From Panulirus ornatus (Eukaryota > Arthropoda > Malacostraca > Decapoda > Palinuridae): DNA of 64,000 bases. The translations under genes were made by a program, and so were the position numbers. The notes under the pieces were generated by a model. The model saw only the letters and a program-made list of their open reading frames with translations, did no database searches and was not told the DNA's origin. Shown one piece after another: positions 34,869-47,381 of the stretch. Within the stretch, counting starts at the first letter, position 1; each line of letters begins with the position of its first letter. The stretch is from positions 10,245,279 to 10,309,278 of the forward strand of contig NC_092249.1 of assembly GCF_036320965.1 (NCBI RefSeq), given 5' to 3'.

Positions 34869-35113
34869 AAAGTGTTACGGTGTGAGAACTGTTGACATGC
34901 CAGTGGATATAAGAACAATGGCTAATGATCCTAAAGCGTCTCCATCTGGTGTACAGACATTCAGAGAGTATAAACATTCAGTTGTCGATGCCATGAAAAT
35001 CACACACACACAAGCGTTCGTCACAAGAGGCATCCAAATGAAGGTCAAAGTATCATACTGCTAAACATTTGGATAGAGACTTCATACTAAGGATGTTGCA
35101 TGACCTGGACGAG
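34869..35113 (+). pseudogene. Orphan exon-like block with canonical splice borders
   Basis: 245 bp bounded by CTTTTTAG and GAG|GTAAGC. One frame runs from 34,870 to a TAA at 35,062 and includes VDIRTMANDPKASPSG, then TFREYKHSVVDAM. After the point where that frame stops, the next frame continues sensibly as HTAKHLDRDFILRMLHDLDE right up to the donor. A single inserted base near 35,050 would explain this, making it a frameshifted pseudoexon. The strong splice signals argue it once belonged to a real gene. I do not recognise the family. It could also be non-coding sequence with chance splice sites. Confidence 0.35.
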
Positions 35114-35484
35114 GTAAGCAAGTTTTCGTTGAAATCATAAGACATGTTTGACGCCAGTGGTGAATCACTGAAGGAAACCCAGTACGTAAGTGGGAGGAGT
35201 TGTTCCCGTCAGATTTATCGTCAAACCCTTATTATGCTTTACTTCTTGTTAAAATTTATAGATGATATGAGTGAATAGTTATGTTTTCTATACATTACGT
35301 AGAAGCTGTACATTTTTACATATGAATGTTAAGAATATACTTTGATTACGTGATTACGTATTGAGATATTTAGTTTTTCAATTACGTTTATTTAAGAGAA
35401 ACTCTAGATGAGCTTTCTATGATCATTTTGATGAAGAAATAGAATAGATAATCTTATCTAAGATAGATCGCATTTTATCAGAAA
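35114..35484. other. Low-copy island, no gene recognised
   Basis: AT-rich with no open frame of note, no repeat and no structured motif that I can support. If the preceding block is an exon, this would be intron. Confidence 0.45.
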
Positions 35485-35734
35485 AGACGTCAATATGTTT
35501 GGCTGACATGGTGAAGTACATGGAGATCCCGAGACCCTGAGCAGGTGGGAGGGTGGGAGTCGCCCTGCCGCAGACCTGAGAGTGTTAACACGCCTTTGGA
35601 TTCCAGCCCAAGTTTTCACCTCAACTATTTTACACGTATTTATATGTGTTGGTGACGTCACCTGATGTTGTGACGTCACAGTTCCATAATAACGTTGCCC
35701 CGATGACGTTGATTTCAAAATCGTTTTGACGTCA
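35485..35734. promoter_or_regulatory. Cluster of CRE (TGACGTCA) palindromes
   Basis: Three perfect TGACGTCA octamers lie at 35,653-35,660, 35,671-35,678 and 35,727-35,734. A TGACGTTG half-site variant is at 35,704 and AGACGTCA at 35,485. TGACGTCA is the cyclic-AMP response element bound by CREB/ATF bZIP dimers. Three perfect copies in 82 bp are not expected by chance in AT-rich DNA. The surrounding 35,520-35,620 is locally GC-richer than its flanks. No TATA box or downstream gene is identifiable before the satellite at 36,043. The cluster may be an orphan promoter or enhancer, or a decayed duplication. Confidence 0.6.
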
Positions 35735-36042
35735 GCACAGAAATGTTAGGAAGATTTGATCATATATTTCTTACTAGTCACTCATAGGTAATATCTCCTG
35801 TGCTGCGTTATATAGGGTGAGTTTATCATCTTTTAGACCTGTGGATGCCAATCACGTGTATGTATTTCATATGTTTCGTGGTATAAGGTTTATATTAAGT
35901 CTCTTTATAGTGTTTTATAACGTTTTATGAGATGGGATCTCATATAATGATAATCCTTCTTTCTTAACAATACTGCCATTCTTTATGACCCCTTGATATG
36001 CCTTCCTATAAAGTAACCTGTTTCCTTTTATTGGAACTACCT
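35735..36042. other. Low-copy spacer before array A
   Basis: AT-rich DNA leading into family A. The last 20 or so bases (CTGTACCTGTACTGTACCTG from 36,041) are already degenerate repeat-like sequence. No other feature is seen. Confidence 0.5.
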
Positions 36043-36084
36043 GTACCTGTACTGTACCTGTAGTTTGTGTTTGACTGTAACTAC

Positions 36085-36600
36085 TGGTCATCTTCTTCTT
36101 TGCCTAATCTTCGTCTTCTGCTGTACCTACAGGTCGTCTTTTACTGTATCTACAGGTTATCTTCAACTGTCCCTACAGGTGATCTTCTATTGTACCTCCA
36201 GGTTGTTTTCTACTGTATCTACAAGTCGTCTTCTACTGTACCCACAGGTCGTCCTCTTGTGTACCTACAGGTTGTCTTCTACTGTATCTACAGGTCGTCT
36301 TCTACTGTACCTACAGGTCAATTTCTACTGTACTTTCAGGTTGTATTCTTCTGTATATACAGGTCTTCTAGTGAACCTCCTGGATGTCTTCTACTGTATT
36401 TTTAGGTCGTCTTCTACTGTACCTACAGGACGTCTTCTACTGTACCTCTAGGTTGTATTCTACTGTACCTACAGGTCGTCTTCTAGTGAATCTCCAGGAT
36501 GTCTTCTACTGTACCTCTAGGTCGTCTTCTATTGTGCTCCAGGTCGTCTTCTACTGTACCTACAGCTCGTATTCTACTATACTACAGGTCGTCTTCTGTT
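36085..36600 (+). repeat. Divergent edge subfamily of array A
   Basis: The first ~500 bp uses a distinct unit, CTTCTACTGTACCTACAGGT followed by CGT, with CTACTG in place of CTGCTG and ACAGGTCGT in place of CCAGGTTGT. It then gives way to the standard unit near 36,600. Elsewhere such units are rare. Array edges are homogenised less often than interiors, so an edge-specific subfamily is expected. Confidence 0.8.
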
Positions 36601-39600
36601 GCACCTCCAGGTTTGCTTCATCTGTACCTCCAGGTTGTCCTCTGCTGTACATCCAGGTTGTCTTCTGCTGTACCTCCAGGTTTTCTGCTGTACCTCAAGG
36701 TTGTCTTCTGATGTACCTTCAAGCTGTTTGCTTCACCTTCAGGATGTCTTCTGTTGTACCTCTAGGTTATTCTCTGCTGTACCTTTAAGCTGTTTGCTTC
36801 ATAATCAGGTTGTCTTCTGCTGTACCTCCAGGTTGCCCTCTGCTGTACCTTCAAGCTGTTTGTTTCACCTTCAGATTGTCCTCTGCTGTACCTACAGATT
36901 GTCGTCTAGTGTAGCTTCAGGCTGTCTACTGCTGTACTTACAGGTTGTCTGCTGCTGTACCTAAAGGGTGTGCTCTGCAGTACCTCCAGGTTGTCCTCTG
37001 CTGTACCTCCAGGTTGTCGACTGCTGTACCTCCAGGTTGCCTTCTGCTTTACCGCCAGGTTTTCTTCTGCTGTACCTTCATGCTGTTTCCTTCACCTCCA
37101 GGCTGTCTTCTGCTGTACTTACAGGTTGTATTCTGCTTAACCTTCAAGCTGTTTGCTTCACCTCCAGGTTTTCTTCTGCTGCACCTCCATGTTGTCTTTT
37201 CCCGTACTTACAGGTTGTCTTCTGCTGTACCTCCAGGTTTTCTGCTGCTGTACCTCCAGGTTGTCTGCTGCTGTACCTCCAGGTTGTCTTTTGCTGCACC
37301 TCCAGGTTGTCTTCGTCTGTACCTCCGGGTTGTCGTCAGCTGTACCTCCAAGTTGTCCTCTGCTGTACCGTCAGGTTGTCCTCTACTGCACCTTTAGGTT
37401 GTCTTTTGCTAAACCTCCAGTTTGTCTGCGGCACTTCCAGGTTGTCTTGTGTTGAACCTCCACGTTGTCCTCCACTGGACCTTTAAGTTGTCTTCTGTTT
37501 TACCTTCAGGTTATCTTCTGTTGAACCTCGACGTTGTCCTACGCTGGACCTTCAGGTTGTCTTATGCTGTACCTTAAGGTTGTCTTCTGCTTTGCCTTCA
37601 GGTTATCTTCTGCTATACCTAAAAGATGTCTTCTTCGCCATCTTCAGGTTGTCGACTGCTCCACCTTCAGGTTGTCTTCTGCTGTACCTAGAAGTTGTCT
37701 TCCGTTGTACCTGCATGTTGTCCTCTGCTGTACCCGCTGGTTGTCTTCTGCTGTACCTCTATGATGTATTCTGCTATACATCCAGGTTTTCTTCTCCTGC
37801 ACCTCCAGGTTCTCTTCTGCTGCATCTCCAGGTTGTCTTCTGCTGGACCTTCAGGTTGTCTTCTACTGCACTTCCAGGTTGTCTTCTGCTGCACTTACAG
37901 GAAATATTCTGCTGTACCTCCAGGTTGTCTTCTGCTGTACCTCTAGGTTGTCTTCTCCTGCACCTCTAGGCTGTCTTCTGCTGTACTTCCAGGTTGTCCT
38001 CTGCTGCACCTCCAGGTTGTCTTCTTCTGTACCTCAGGGTTATCTTCTGCTCCACCTGCAGTTTTCCTGCTGCACTTACATATTGTTTTCTGCTGTAACT
38101 CCAGGTTTTCTTCTGCTGCACCTCCAGATTGTCTTCTGCTGCACCTCCAGGTTGTCTTCTATTGTACCTTCAAGCATTTTGTTTCACCTCCAGGTTGTCT
38201 TCTGCTATATATTCCGGTTGTTTTCTGCTGTACCTACAGGTCTTCTCTGCTGCACCTGCAGATTTTCTACTGTTGTATCTCCAGGCTGTCCTCTGGTGCA
38301 CCTCCAGGTTGTCCCCTTCTGTACCTCCAAGTTGTGTTCTCCTGTACCTTCAAGCTGTTTGCTTCACCTTCAGGTTGTCTTCTGCTGTACCTTCAAAGTT
38401 TTTGCTTTACCTCTAGGTTGTCTTCTGCTAAACCTTCAGGTTGTCTTCTGCTGTACCTCCAGATTGACATCTACAGGACCTTCAGGTTGTCCTCTGCTTC
38501 ACCTCCAGGTTGCCCTCTGCTGTATCTACAGGATGTTCTCTGCTGTACCTCCATGTTGTCTTCTGCTGTACCTTCAAGCTGTTTGCTTCACCTCCAGGTT
38601 TTCTTCTACTGCACCTCCAGGTTGCCCTCTGGTGTACCTACAGGTAGTCTTCTGCTGTACCTCTAGGTTGTCTGCTGCTCTACCTCCAATTTGTCATCTT
38701 CTGTACCTCAAGGTTGTCTTCTGCTGCACCTCCAGGTTGTCTTCTTCTCTACCTCCAGGTTGTCTTCTTCTGGACCTTCAGGTTGTCCTCCGCTTCACCT
38801 TCAGGTTGTCATCTGCTGCAGCTTCAGGTTGTCTTTTCCTGAACCTCCAGCTTGTCTTTTGCACTTCCAGGTTGTCTTCTGTTGACCCACCACAATGTCC
38901 TCCTCTGGACCTTCAGGTTGTCTTCTGCTGTATGTCTAGGTTGTCTGCTACACCTCTAGGTTTATATCTGCTGTACCTTCAGGTTGTCTTCTACTATACC
39001 TCCAGGTTGTCTTCTGCTCCATCTTTAGGTTGTCTTTTGCTGCATCTTCAGGTTGGCTTCTGTTGCTCCTCCATGTTGTCTGCTGCTGGACCTCCAGGTT
39101 GTCCTCTGCTCCACCTTTAGATTGATTTCTGCTATACATTCAGATTGTATCATGCTGTACATCCAGACTGTCCAATGCTGTACCTCCAGATTGTTTACTG
39201 CTGCACCTCCAGGTTTTATTTTGTTTTACCTCCAGGCTTTCTTCTACTGGACTTCCAGGTTGTGTTCTGCTGTACCTCCAGGTTGTCATCTGCTGTACTT
39301 ACATGTTTTCCACTGGACTTCCCGGTTGTCCTGTGCTCCACCTACAGCTTCTCTTCTGCTGCACTTATAGGTTGCATTCTACTATACCTCCAAGTTGTCT
39401 TCCGCCCCACCTCCAGGGTGTCCTCTGCTATTCCTCCAGGTTGTGTTCTGCTGTACCTTCAAGCTGCTTGCTTCACCTCAAGGTTGTCTTCTGCTATACC
39501 TTCAACGTTTTTTCACCTCAAGGTTGTCTTCTGATGTACCACCGGGTTGATATCTGCTGTACCTCCAGATTGTCTTTTCCTGCTCCTCCAGGTTTCCCTC

Positions 39601-42600
39601 TGCTGTAACTTCAGGTTGTTCTCTACTGTAGCTTCAAGCTGGTTGCTTCACTTTCATATTGACTTCTAATGCACCTCCACGTTGTCTTCTGCTGTAAATA
39701 AAAACTATCAACTTCACCTCTATGTTGTCTTCTGTATCTGCAGATTGTCTTGTGCTGTACCTTCAACCTGTTTCCTTCACCTCCAGGTTGACTCCTGCTA
39801 TACCTTCAAGCTTTTTGCTTCACATTCAGGTTGTCTTATTTTGCGCCTCAAGGTTGTCTTCTGTTGTACCTACAGGTTGTTCTTTGATTCACCGCCAGGT
39901 TTTCTTCTGCTGTACCTCCAGGTTGTCGTCTGCTGCATCTTCAGGTTGTCCGCTGCAGTACCTCCAAGTTGTGTTCTGCTGTACCTTCAAGGTGTTTGCT
40001 TCTCCCACGGGTTTTCTTCTGCTGCACCTCCAGGTTGCCATCTGTTGTACCTAAAGGTTGTCTTCTGCTGAACCTCTAGGTTGTCTGCTGCCGTTCCTCC
40101 ATGTTGTCATCTTCTGCACTTAAAGTTTGTCTTCTGCTGCAACTCTAGGTTGTCTTCTGATATACCTCCAGGATGTCTTTTTTACCTCTAGGTTGTCCTC
40201 CGCTGTACCTCCAGGTTGTCTTCTACTGCGCCTTCAGGTTGTCTTTTCCTGAACCTTCAGCTTGTCTCCGGCACTTCCAGGTTGTCTTTTGTTCACCCAA
40301 AACGACGTCCTCCTCTGGACTTTCATACTGTCTTCTGCTGTATCTCCAGGTTGTCTGCTGTACCTCCAGGTTCTCTTCTACTCCATCTGCAGGTTGTCTT
40401 CTGCTGGACCTCCAGGTTGTCCTCTACTCCACAGGTTTTCTTCTACTGAACTTCTATGTTGTGTTCTGCTGTACCTCCAGATTGTCATCTGCTGTACCTA
40501 CAGGTTGTCTTCCACTGGACTTCCAGGTTGTCTTCTGCCCCACCTCCAGGTTGCCATCTGCTGGAACTCCAGGTTGTACTCTGCTACACTTTCAAGTTGT
40601 CTTTTGCTGCACTTACAGGTTGCATTCTGTTGTCCCTCCAGTTTTTCCTCCGTTGCTCATCCATGCTGTCCTCTACTGTACCTCCAGGCTGTGTTCAGCT
40701 TTACCTTCAAGCATTTTACTTCACATCCAGGTTGTCTTCTACCGTACCTCCAGGTACTTCTCTGCTGCAACTCCAAGTTTTCTTTTGCTGTAACTCCAGG
40801 TGTCCTCTGTCGTATCTCCAGGTTGTGTTCTACTGTATATTCAAGCTTTTTGCTTCACCTCCAGGATGTCTTCTGCAATACCTTCAAAGCTTTTCTTTTT
40901 TCACCTATAGGTTGTCTTCTGCTGCCCTTGGAGATTGCTCTCTGGTGTACCTTCAGGTTGTGTTCTGCTGTACCTTCAAGCTGTTAGCTTCACTTCCATG
41001 ATGTCTTCTGCTGCACCTCCAGGTTGTCATCTACTGTACTTCAAGCTTTTTGCTTCACCTCCAGGTTGTCTTCTGGTGTACCTGCAGGTTGTCTACTGCG
41101 GTACCTTCAAGCTTTTTGCTTCACCTACAAGTTGTCTTCTGCTGTACCTTCAAACTGTTCGTTTCACCTCCAAATTTTCATTCTGCTGTACCTTCAAGCT
41201 GTTTGCTTCACCTCCAGGTTTCTTCTGCTGCAGCTCCAGGTTGCCATCTGCTGTACCTCAGGTTGTTTTCTGCTGTACCTCCAGGTTGTCTGCTCATGTA
41301 CCTCCAGGATGTCATTTTTTATACATGAAGGTTGTTTTCTGTTGCATCTCCAAGTTGTCTTTTGCTGCACCTCCAGGTTGCCCTCTGTTATACCTACGTA
41401 GGTTGTCTTCTGCTGTGCCTCCAGGTTGTTTTCTCTTGCACCTCCAGGGTGTTATTTTCCCGTATCTCCAGGTTGTCTTCTTTTGTGCCTTCAGGTTGTC
41501 CTCCGCTGTACCTACAGGATTTATTTTACTGGACCTCCTGGTTGTCCTCTTCTGCTGCATCCTCAGGTTGTCTTTTGCTGAACCTCCACCTTCTCTGCTG
41601 CACTTCCAGGTTCTCTTCTCTTGACCCAACAAGTTGTCCTCTGCCGTACTTCACGTTGTCCTCTGCTGTATCTCCAGGTTGTCTGCTATATCTCCAGGTT
41701 GTCTCTTGCTGTCCCTTCAGGTTGTCTTCTGTTATACCTCCAGGTTGCCTTCTGCTCCATCTTCAGGTTGTCTTCTGCTGTACCTTCAGGTTGTCATCTA
41801 TTGCACCTCCATGTTGCCTTCTGCTGTTCCTCCAGGTTGTCCCCTGCTCCACCCTCAGGTTGTCTTCTGCTGTACCTTAAGGTTGTCTTCTGCTCTACCT
41901 CCAGATTATACTATGCTGTACCACCAGGTTGTCTTCTGCTGCGCTTCCAGGTTGTCTTCTGTACCTTCAGGTTTTCTTGTTCCGGACCTCAAGGTTGTGC
42001 TCTACTGTACCTCCAGGTTGTCATCTGCTGTACCTACAGGATTTATTTTACTGGACCTCCTGGTTGTCCTCTGCTCCACTTTCGGGTTCTCTTCTGCTCC
42101 ACTTCTGCTCCACTCCACAGTTTCTCTTCTGCTGCACTTACAGATTGTATTATATTGTACCTCCAGGTTGTCTTCTACCCCACCTCCAGGTTATCTTCTG
42201 CCCCACCTCCAGGTTGTCATCTGCTGGAACTCCAGGTTGTCCTCTGCTACACCTTCAGGTTTTCTTTTGCTGCACTTACAGGTTGTCTTCTGTTGTACCT
42301 CAAGGTTTTCCTCCGCTGCTCATCCATGTTGTCCTCTGCTGTACTCTTGTGCTGCACTTACAGGTTGTATTCTATTGTACCTCCAGGTTGTCTTCTGCCC
42401 CATCTCCAGGTTGTCATCTGCTGGAACTTCAGGTTGTCCTCTGCTACACCTTCAAGTTGTCTTTTGCTGCACTTGCAGGTTGTATTCTGTTGTACCTCCA
42501 GGATTTCCTCCGCTGCTCATCCATGTTGTCCTCTGCTGTACTCTTCTGCTGCACTTACAGGTCTTATTCTATTGTGCCTCCAGGTTATCTTCTACCCCAC

Positions 42601-45600
42601 CCCAGGTTATCATCTGCTGGAACTCCAGATTGTCCTCTGCTATACCTTCAAGTTGTCTTTTGCTGCATTTACAGGTTGTATTCTGTTGTACCTCCAGGTT
42701 TTCCTCCGCTGCTCATCCATGTTGTCCTCTGCTGTACCTCCAAACTGTGTTCTCCTTTACCTTCAAGCTGTTTGCTTCACCACCACGTTGTCTTTTGCAG
42801 CACTTTTAGGTTGTGTTCTGCTGTACCTTCAAGCATTTTCCTTCAAATCCAGGTTGTCTTCTACTGTACCTCCAGGTACCTCTCTGCTGCACCTCCAAGT
42901 TTTCTTTTGCAGTACCTCCAGGTGTCCTCTGTCGTATCTCCAGGTTGTCTTTTGCTCTACATTCAAGCTGTTTGCTTCACCTCCAGGATGTCTTCTGCAA
43001 TACCTTCAAAGTTTCTCCTTCACCTCTAGGTTGTCTTCTGCTGTCCTTGCAGATTGTTTTCTGCTCTACCTATTGTTGACATATGCTGTACCTCTAGATT
43101 GTCTTCTACTGCATCTTCAGGTTGCTCTCTGGTGTATCTTCAGGTTGTGTTCTGCTGTACTTTCAGGTTGTGTTCTGCTATTCCTTCAAGCTGTTTGCTT
43201 CACTTCCATATTGTCTTCTGCTGCACCTCCAGGTTGTCTTCTGCTGTACTTCAAGTTTTTTGTTTCACCTCCAGGTTGTCTTCTGTTGTACCTGCAGGTT
43301 GTCTACTGCGGTGCCGTCAAGCTGTTTCCTTCACCTCCAAGTTGTCATCTGCTGTACCTTCAAACTGTTCGTTTCACCTCCAGATTTTCTTCTGCTGTAC
43401 CTTCAAGCTGTTTGCTTCACCTCCAGGTTTCTTCTGCTGCAGCTCCAAGTTGCCATCTGCTGTACCTCAGGTTGTTTTCTGCTGTACCTCCAGGTTGTCT
43501 GCTCATGTGCCTCCAGGATGTCATTTTTTATACATGAAGGTTGTTTTCTGTTGCACCTCCAGGTTCTCTTTTGCTGCACCTTCAGGTTGCCCTCTGCTAT
43601 ACCTACAGGTTGTCTTCTACTGTACCTCCAGGTTGTCTTCTGTACCTCCAGGTTTTCTTCTTCTGGACCTCAAGGTTGTGCTCTGCTGTACTTCCAGGTT
43701 CTCATCTGCTGTACCTACAGGATTTATTTTACTGGACCTCCTGGTTGTCCTCTGCTCCACTTTAGGGTTCTCTTCTGCTCCACATATTTTATCCCCAGGT
43801 TTTGTTCTGCCCCACTTCCAGGTTGTCATTTGCTTGAATACCAGGTTGTCCTCTGCTCCACCTTCAGGTTGCCTCTGCTGTACCTCCAGGTTGTGTTCTG
43901 CTGTACCTTCAACCTGTTTGCTTCACATCCCCGTTGTCTTCTGCTTTACCTTCAAAGTTCTTGCTTCACCACCAGGTTCTCTTCTGCTGTACCTGCAGGT
44001 TGTCTTCTGCTGTACCTGCATGTTGACATCTGTTGTACCTCCAGACTGAATTCTGCTGCACCTCCAGGTTGCCTTCTGCTGTAACTTCAAGTTGTGTACT
44101 GCTGTATATACAAGGTATGTGCTTCACTTTCATGTTGTCTTCTGCTGCACCTCCAAGTTGTCTTTTCTACCTTCAAGCTTTTTGCTTCGCCTCTAGGTTG
44201 CCTTCTGCTGTACCTGCAGGTTGTTTTCTGCTATACCTTCAAGCTGTTTGCTTCACCTCCAGGTCTTGTTCTGCTGCATCTCCAGGTTGGCTTCTACCAT
44301 ACCTACAGGTTGTCTTCCGCTGTATCTCCAGGTTCTCTGCTGCTGTACCTCCAGGTTGTCATCTTCTGTACCTCCAAGTTGTCTTCTGCTGCATCTCCTT
44401 GTTGTCTTCTGCTATACCTCCAGGTTGTCTTCTGCTGTACATCCAAGTTGTCCTCCGCTGTACCTCCAGGTTTTCTTCTGCTACCCCTTCAGGTTCTCTT
44501 TTGCCGAACCTCCAGCTTCTCTGCTGCACTTCCAGGTTCTCTTCTCTTGACCGAACACGTTGTCCCCTGCTGTAAATTCACATTCTCCTCTGCTGTATCT
44601 CCAGGATGTGTGCTGTACCTCCAGGTTGTCTCCCGCTGTCACTTCAGGTTGTGTTCTGCTATAACTCCAGGTTGCCTTCTGCTCCATCTTCAGGTTGTCT
44701 TCTGCTGTACCTTCAGGTTGTCATCTGCTGCACCTCTATTTTGCCTTCTGCTGTACCCTCAGGTTGTCCGCTGCTCCACCCTCAGGTTGTCTTCTGTTAT
44801 ACATTAAGATTTTCATCTGCTCTACCTCCAGGTTGTCATCTGCTGTACCTACAGGATCTTCTCTACTGGACCTCCTGGTTGTCCTCTGCTCCACTTTCAG
44901 GTTCTCTTCTGCTCCACTTACAGGTTGTATTCTACCGTATCTCCAGGTTATGTTCTGCCCCACTTCCAGGTCGTCATCTGCTGGAACTCCAGGTTGTCCT
45001 CTGCTCTACCTTCAGGTTCTCTTCTCCTGCACTTACATTTTGTATTCTATTACACCTCCAGGTTTTCCTCTGCTGCACATCCAGGTTGTCCTCTGCTGTA
45101 CTTCCAGGCTGTGTTCTGCTGTACCTTCAAACTATTTGTTTCACCTTCACGTTGTCTTTTGCTGCACCTCCAGGTTGCCTTCTGCGGTACCTTCAAGCTT
45201 TTTGCTTCAACTCCAGGTTTTCTTCTGCTTTACCTGCAGGTCAGCTTCTGCTGAACCTCCAGGTTGTCTTCTCCTGTACCTGCAGGTTGTTCTCTGCTGA
45301 ACGTCCAGGTTTTCTTCGCTGTACCTCCAGGTTGTCCTCTGCTGCACCTCCAGGTTGTCCTCCGCTGCACCTCCAGGTTATCCTCTGCTGCACCTCCAGG
45401 TTGCATTTGCTGTACCTCCAAGATATGTTCTGGTGTACCTTCAACCTGTTTGCTTCACATCCAGGTTGTCTTCTGCTTTACCTTCAAAGTTTTTGCTTCA
45501 CCACAAGGTTCTCTTCTGCTGTACCTGCAGGTTGCCTTCTGTTGTACTTGCAGGTTGACATCTGCTGCACCACCAGATTGTCTTCTGCTGCACCTCTAGG

Positions 45601-47155
45601 TTGCCCTCTGCTGTAACTTCAGGTTGTGTTCTGCTAGATATTCGAGCTGTGTGCTTCACTTTCATGTCTTCTGCTTCACCTCCAGGTTGTCTTCTGCTGT
45701 ACCTGCAGGTTGTCTTCTGCTGTACCTTCAAGCTGTTTGCTTCACCTCTAGGTTGTCTTCTGCTGTACCTGCAGGTTGTCTTCTGCTATACCTTCAAGCT
45801 GTTTGTTTCACCTCCAGGTTGCCATTTGCTGTACCTTCTAGCTGTTTGCTTCACATCCAGGTCTTCTTCTGCTGCACCTCCAGATTGTCTTCTGCTGTAC
45901 CTACAGGTTGTCTTCATCTGTACCTCCAGGTTGTCTGCTGCTGTGCCTCTAGGTTGTCATCTTCTGTGCCTCCAGGTTGTCTTCTGCTGCAACTCCAGGT
46001 TGTCTTTTGCTATACCTCCAGGTTGTCCTCCGCTGTAGCTCCACGTTTTCTTCTGCTGCACCTTCAGGTTGTCTTTTGCCGAACCTCCAGCTTATCTGCT
46101 GCACTTCCAGGTTCTCCTCTCTTGACCCAACACCTTGTCCCCTGCAGTAAATTCACTTTGTCGTCTGTTGTATCTCCAGGATGTCTGCTGTACCTCCAGG
46201 TTGTCTCCTGCTGCCCCTTCAGGTTGTCTTCTGCTATACCTCCAGGTTGTCTTCTGCTCCATCTTTAGGTTGTCTTCTGCTGTACCTTCAGGTTTTCATC
46301 TGCTGCACCTCCATGTTGCCTTCTGCTGTACCTTCAGGTTGCACCCTGCTCCACCCTCATGTCTCCGGTTGTACCTTAAGGTAGTCTTCTGCTCTACCTC
46401 CAGATTGTCCTCTAGTGTACCAGCAGGCTGTCTTCTACTGCACCTCCAGGTTGTATTCTTGTGTAACTCTAGGCTTTCTTCTTCTGAACCTCAAGGTTGT
46501 GCTCTACTGTACCTCCAGGTTGTCATCTGCTGTACCTACAGGATCTCTTCTACTGGACCTCCTGGTTGTCCTCTTCTCCATTTTCAGGTTCTCTTCTGCT
46601 CCACTTACAGGTTGTATTCTACCGTATCTCCAGGTTGTGTTCTGCTTCACCTCCAGGTTGTCATCTGCTGGAACTCCAGGTTGTCCGCTGTTCTACCCTC
46701 CGGTTCTCTTCTGCACTTACATGTATTCTACTGTACCTCCAGGTTTTCCTCCACTGCACATCCAGATTGTCCTCTGCTGTACCTCCAGGCTGTTTTCTGC
46801 TGTACCTTCAAGCTATTTGCTTCACCTCCATGTTGTCTTCTGTTGCACCTCCAGGTTGTTTTTTGCTCTACCTTCAAGCTTTTTGCTTCACCTCCAGGTT
46901 TTATTCTGTGCCTGCAGGGCGTCTTCTGCTGTATAGGTTGTCTTCTGCTGTACCTGCGGGCTCTTATCTGATGGACTTCCAGGTTGTCTTCGCTGTACCT
47001 CCAGGTTGTCCTCTGCTGCATCTCCAGGTTGCCTCTGCTGTACCTCCAGGTTGTGTTCTGCTGTACCTTCAAGCTGTTTCCTTCACCTCCAGGTCGTCCT
47101 CTGCTTTACCTTCAAAGTTTTTGCTTTACCACCAGGTTGCCTTCTGCTGTACCTA

Positions 47156-47210
47156 CAGGTTCACCAGAAGACGACCTGCAGGTACAGCAGGTCGTCTTCT
47201 GGTGAACCTG
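47156..47210. repeat. Perfect 24-bp inverted repeat: strand switch within array A
   Basis: Arms at 47,156-47,179 and 47,187-47,210 are exact reverse complements, separated by the seven bases AGGTACA. The left arm plus loop is a family A unit in reverse orientation (CAGAAGACGACCTGCAGGTA), the only inverted unit I found in about 30 kb of this family. It could extrude as a hairpin or cruciform. Confidence 0.95.
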
Positions 47211-47236
47211 CAGGTTGACATCTGCTGTACCTCCAG

Positions 47237-47381
47237 ATTGTCTTCTGCTGCACCTCTACCTCCATATTGTCTTCTGCTGCACCTCTACCTCCATATTGTC
47301 TTCTGCTGCACCTCTACCTCCAGATTGTCTTCTGCTGCACCTCTACATCCAGATTGTCTTCTGCTGCACCTCCAGGTTGAC
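47237..47381 (+). repeat. 29-bp variant units, five in tandem
   Basis: ATTGTCTTCTGCTGCACCTC starts recur at 47,237, 47,266, 47,295, 47,324 and 47,353, exactly 29 bp apart. The unit is the 23-bp family plus a six-base insertion (CTCTAC or TACCTC, depending on alignment), amplified locally. It lies only 27 bp from the inverted repeat. Confidence 0.92.

Noticed and set aside
35458..35718. 86-codon minus-strand frame over the CRE cluster
   Set aside because: No recognisable motif or splice context; the TGACGTCA palindromes explain the sequence better.
41621..43537. 638-codon plus-strand open frame, and similar ones at 1,480-3,306, 37,879-39,120 and 48,404-49,618
   Set aside because: They are read-through of the stop-free 23-bp satellite: every frame shows the same 23-residue cycle, with no start context, no non-repeat domain and no splice structure.
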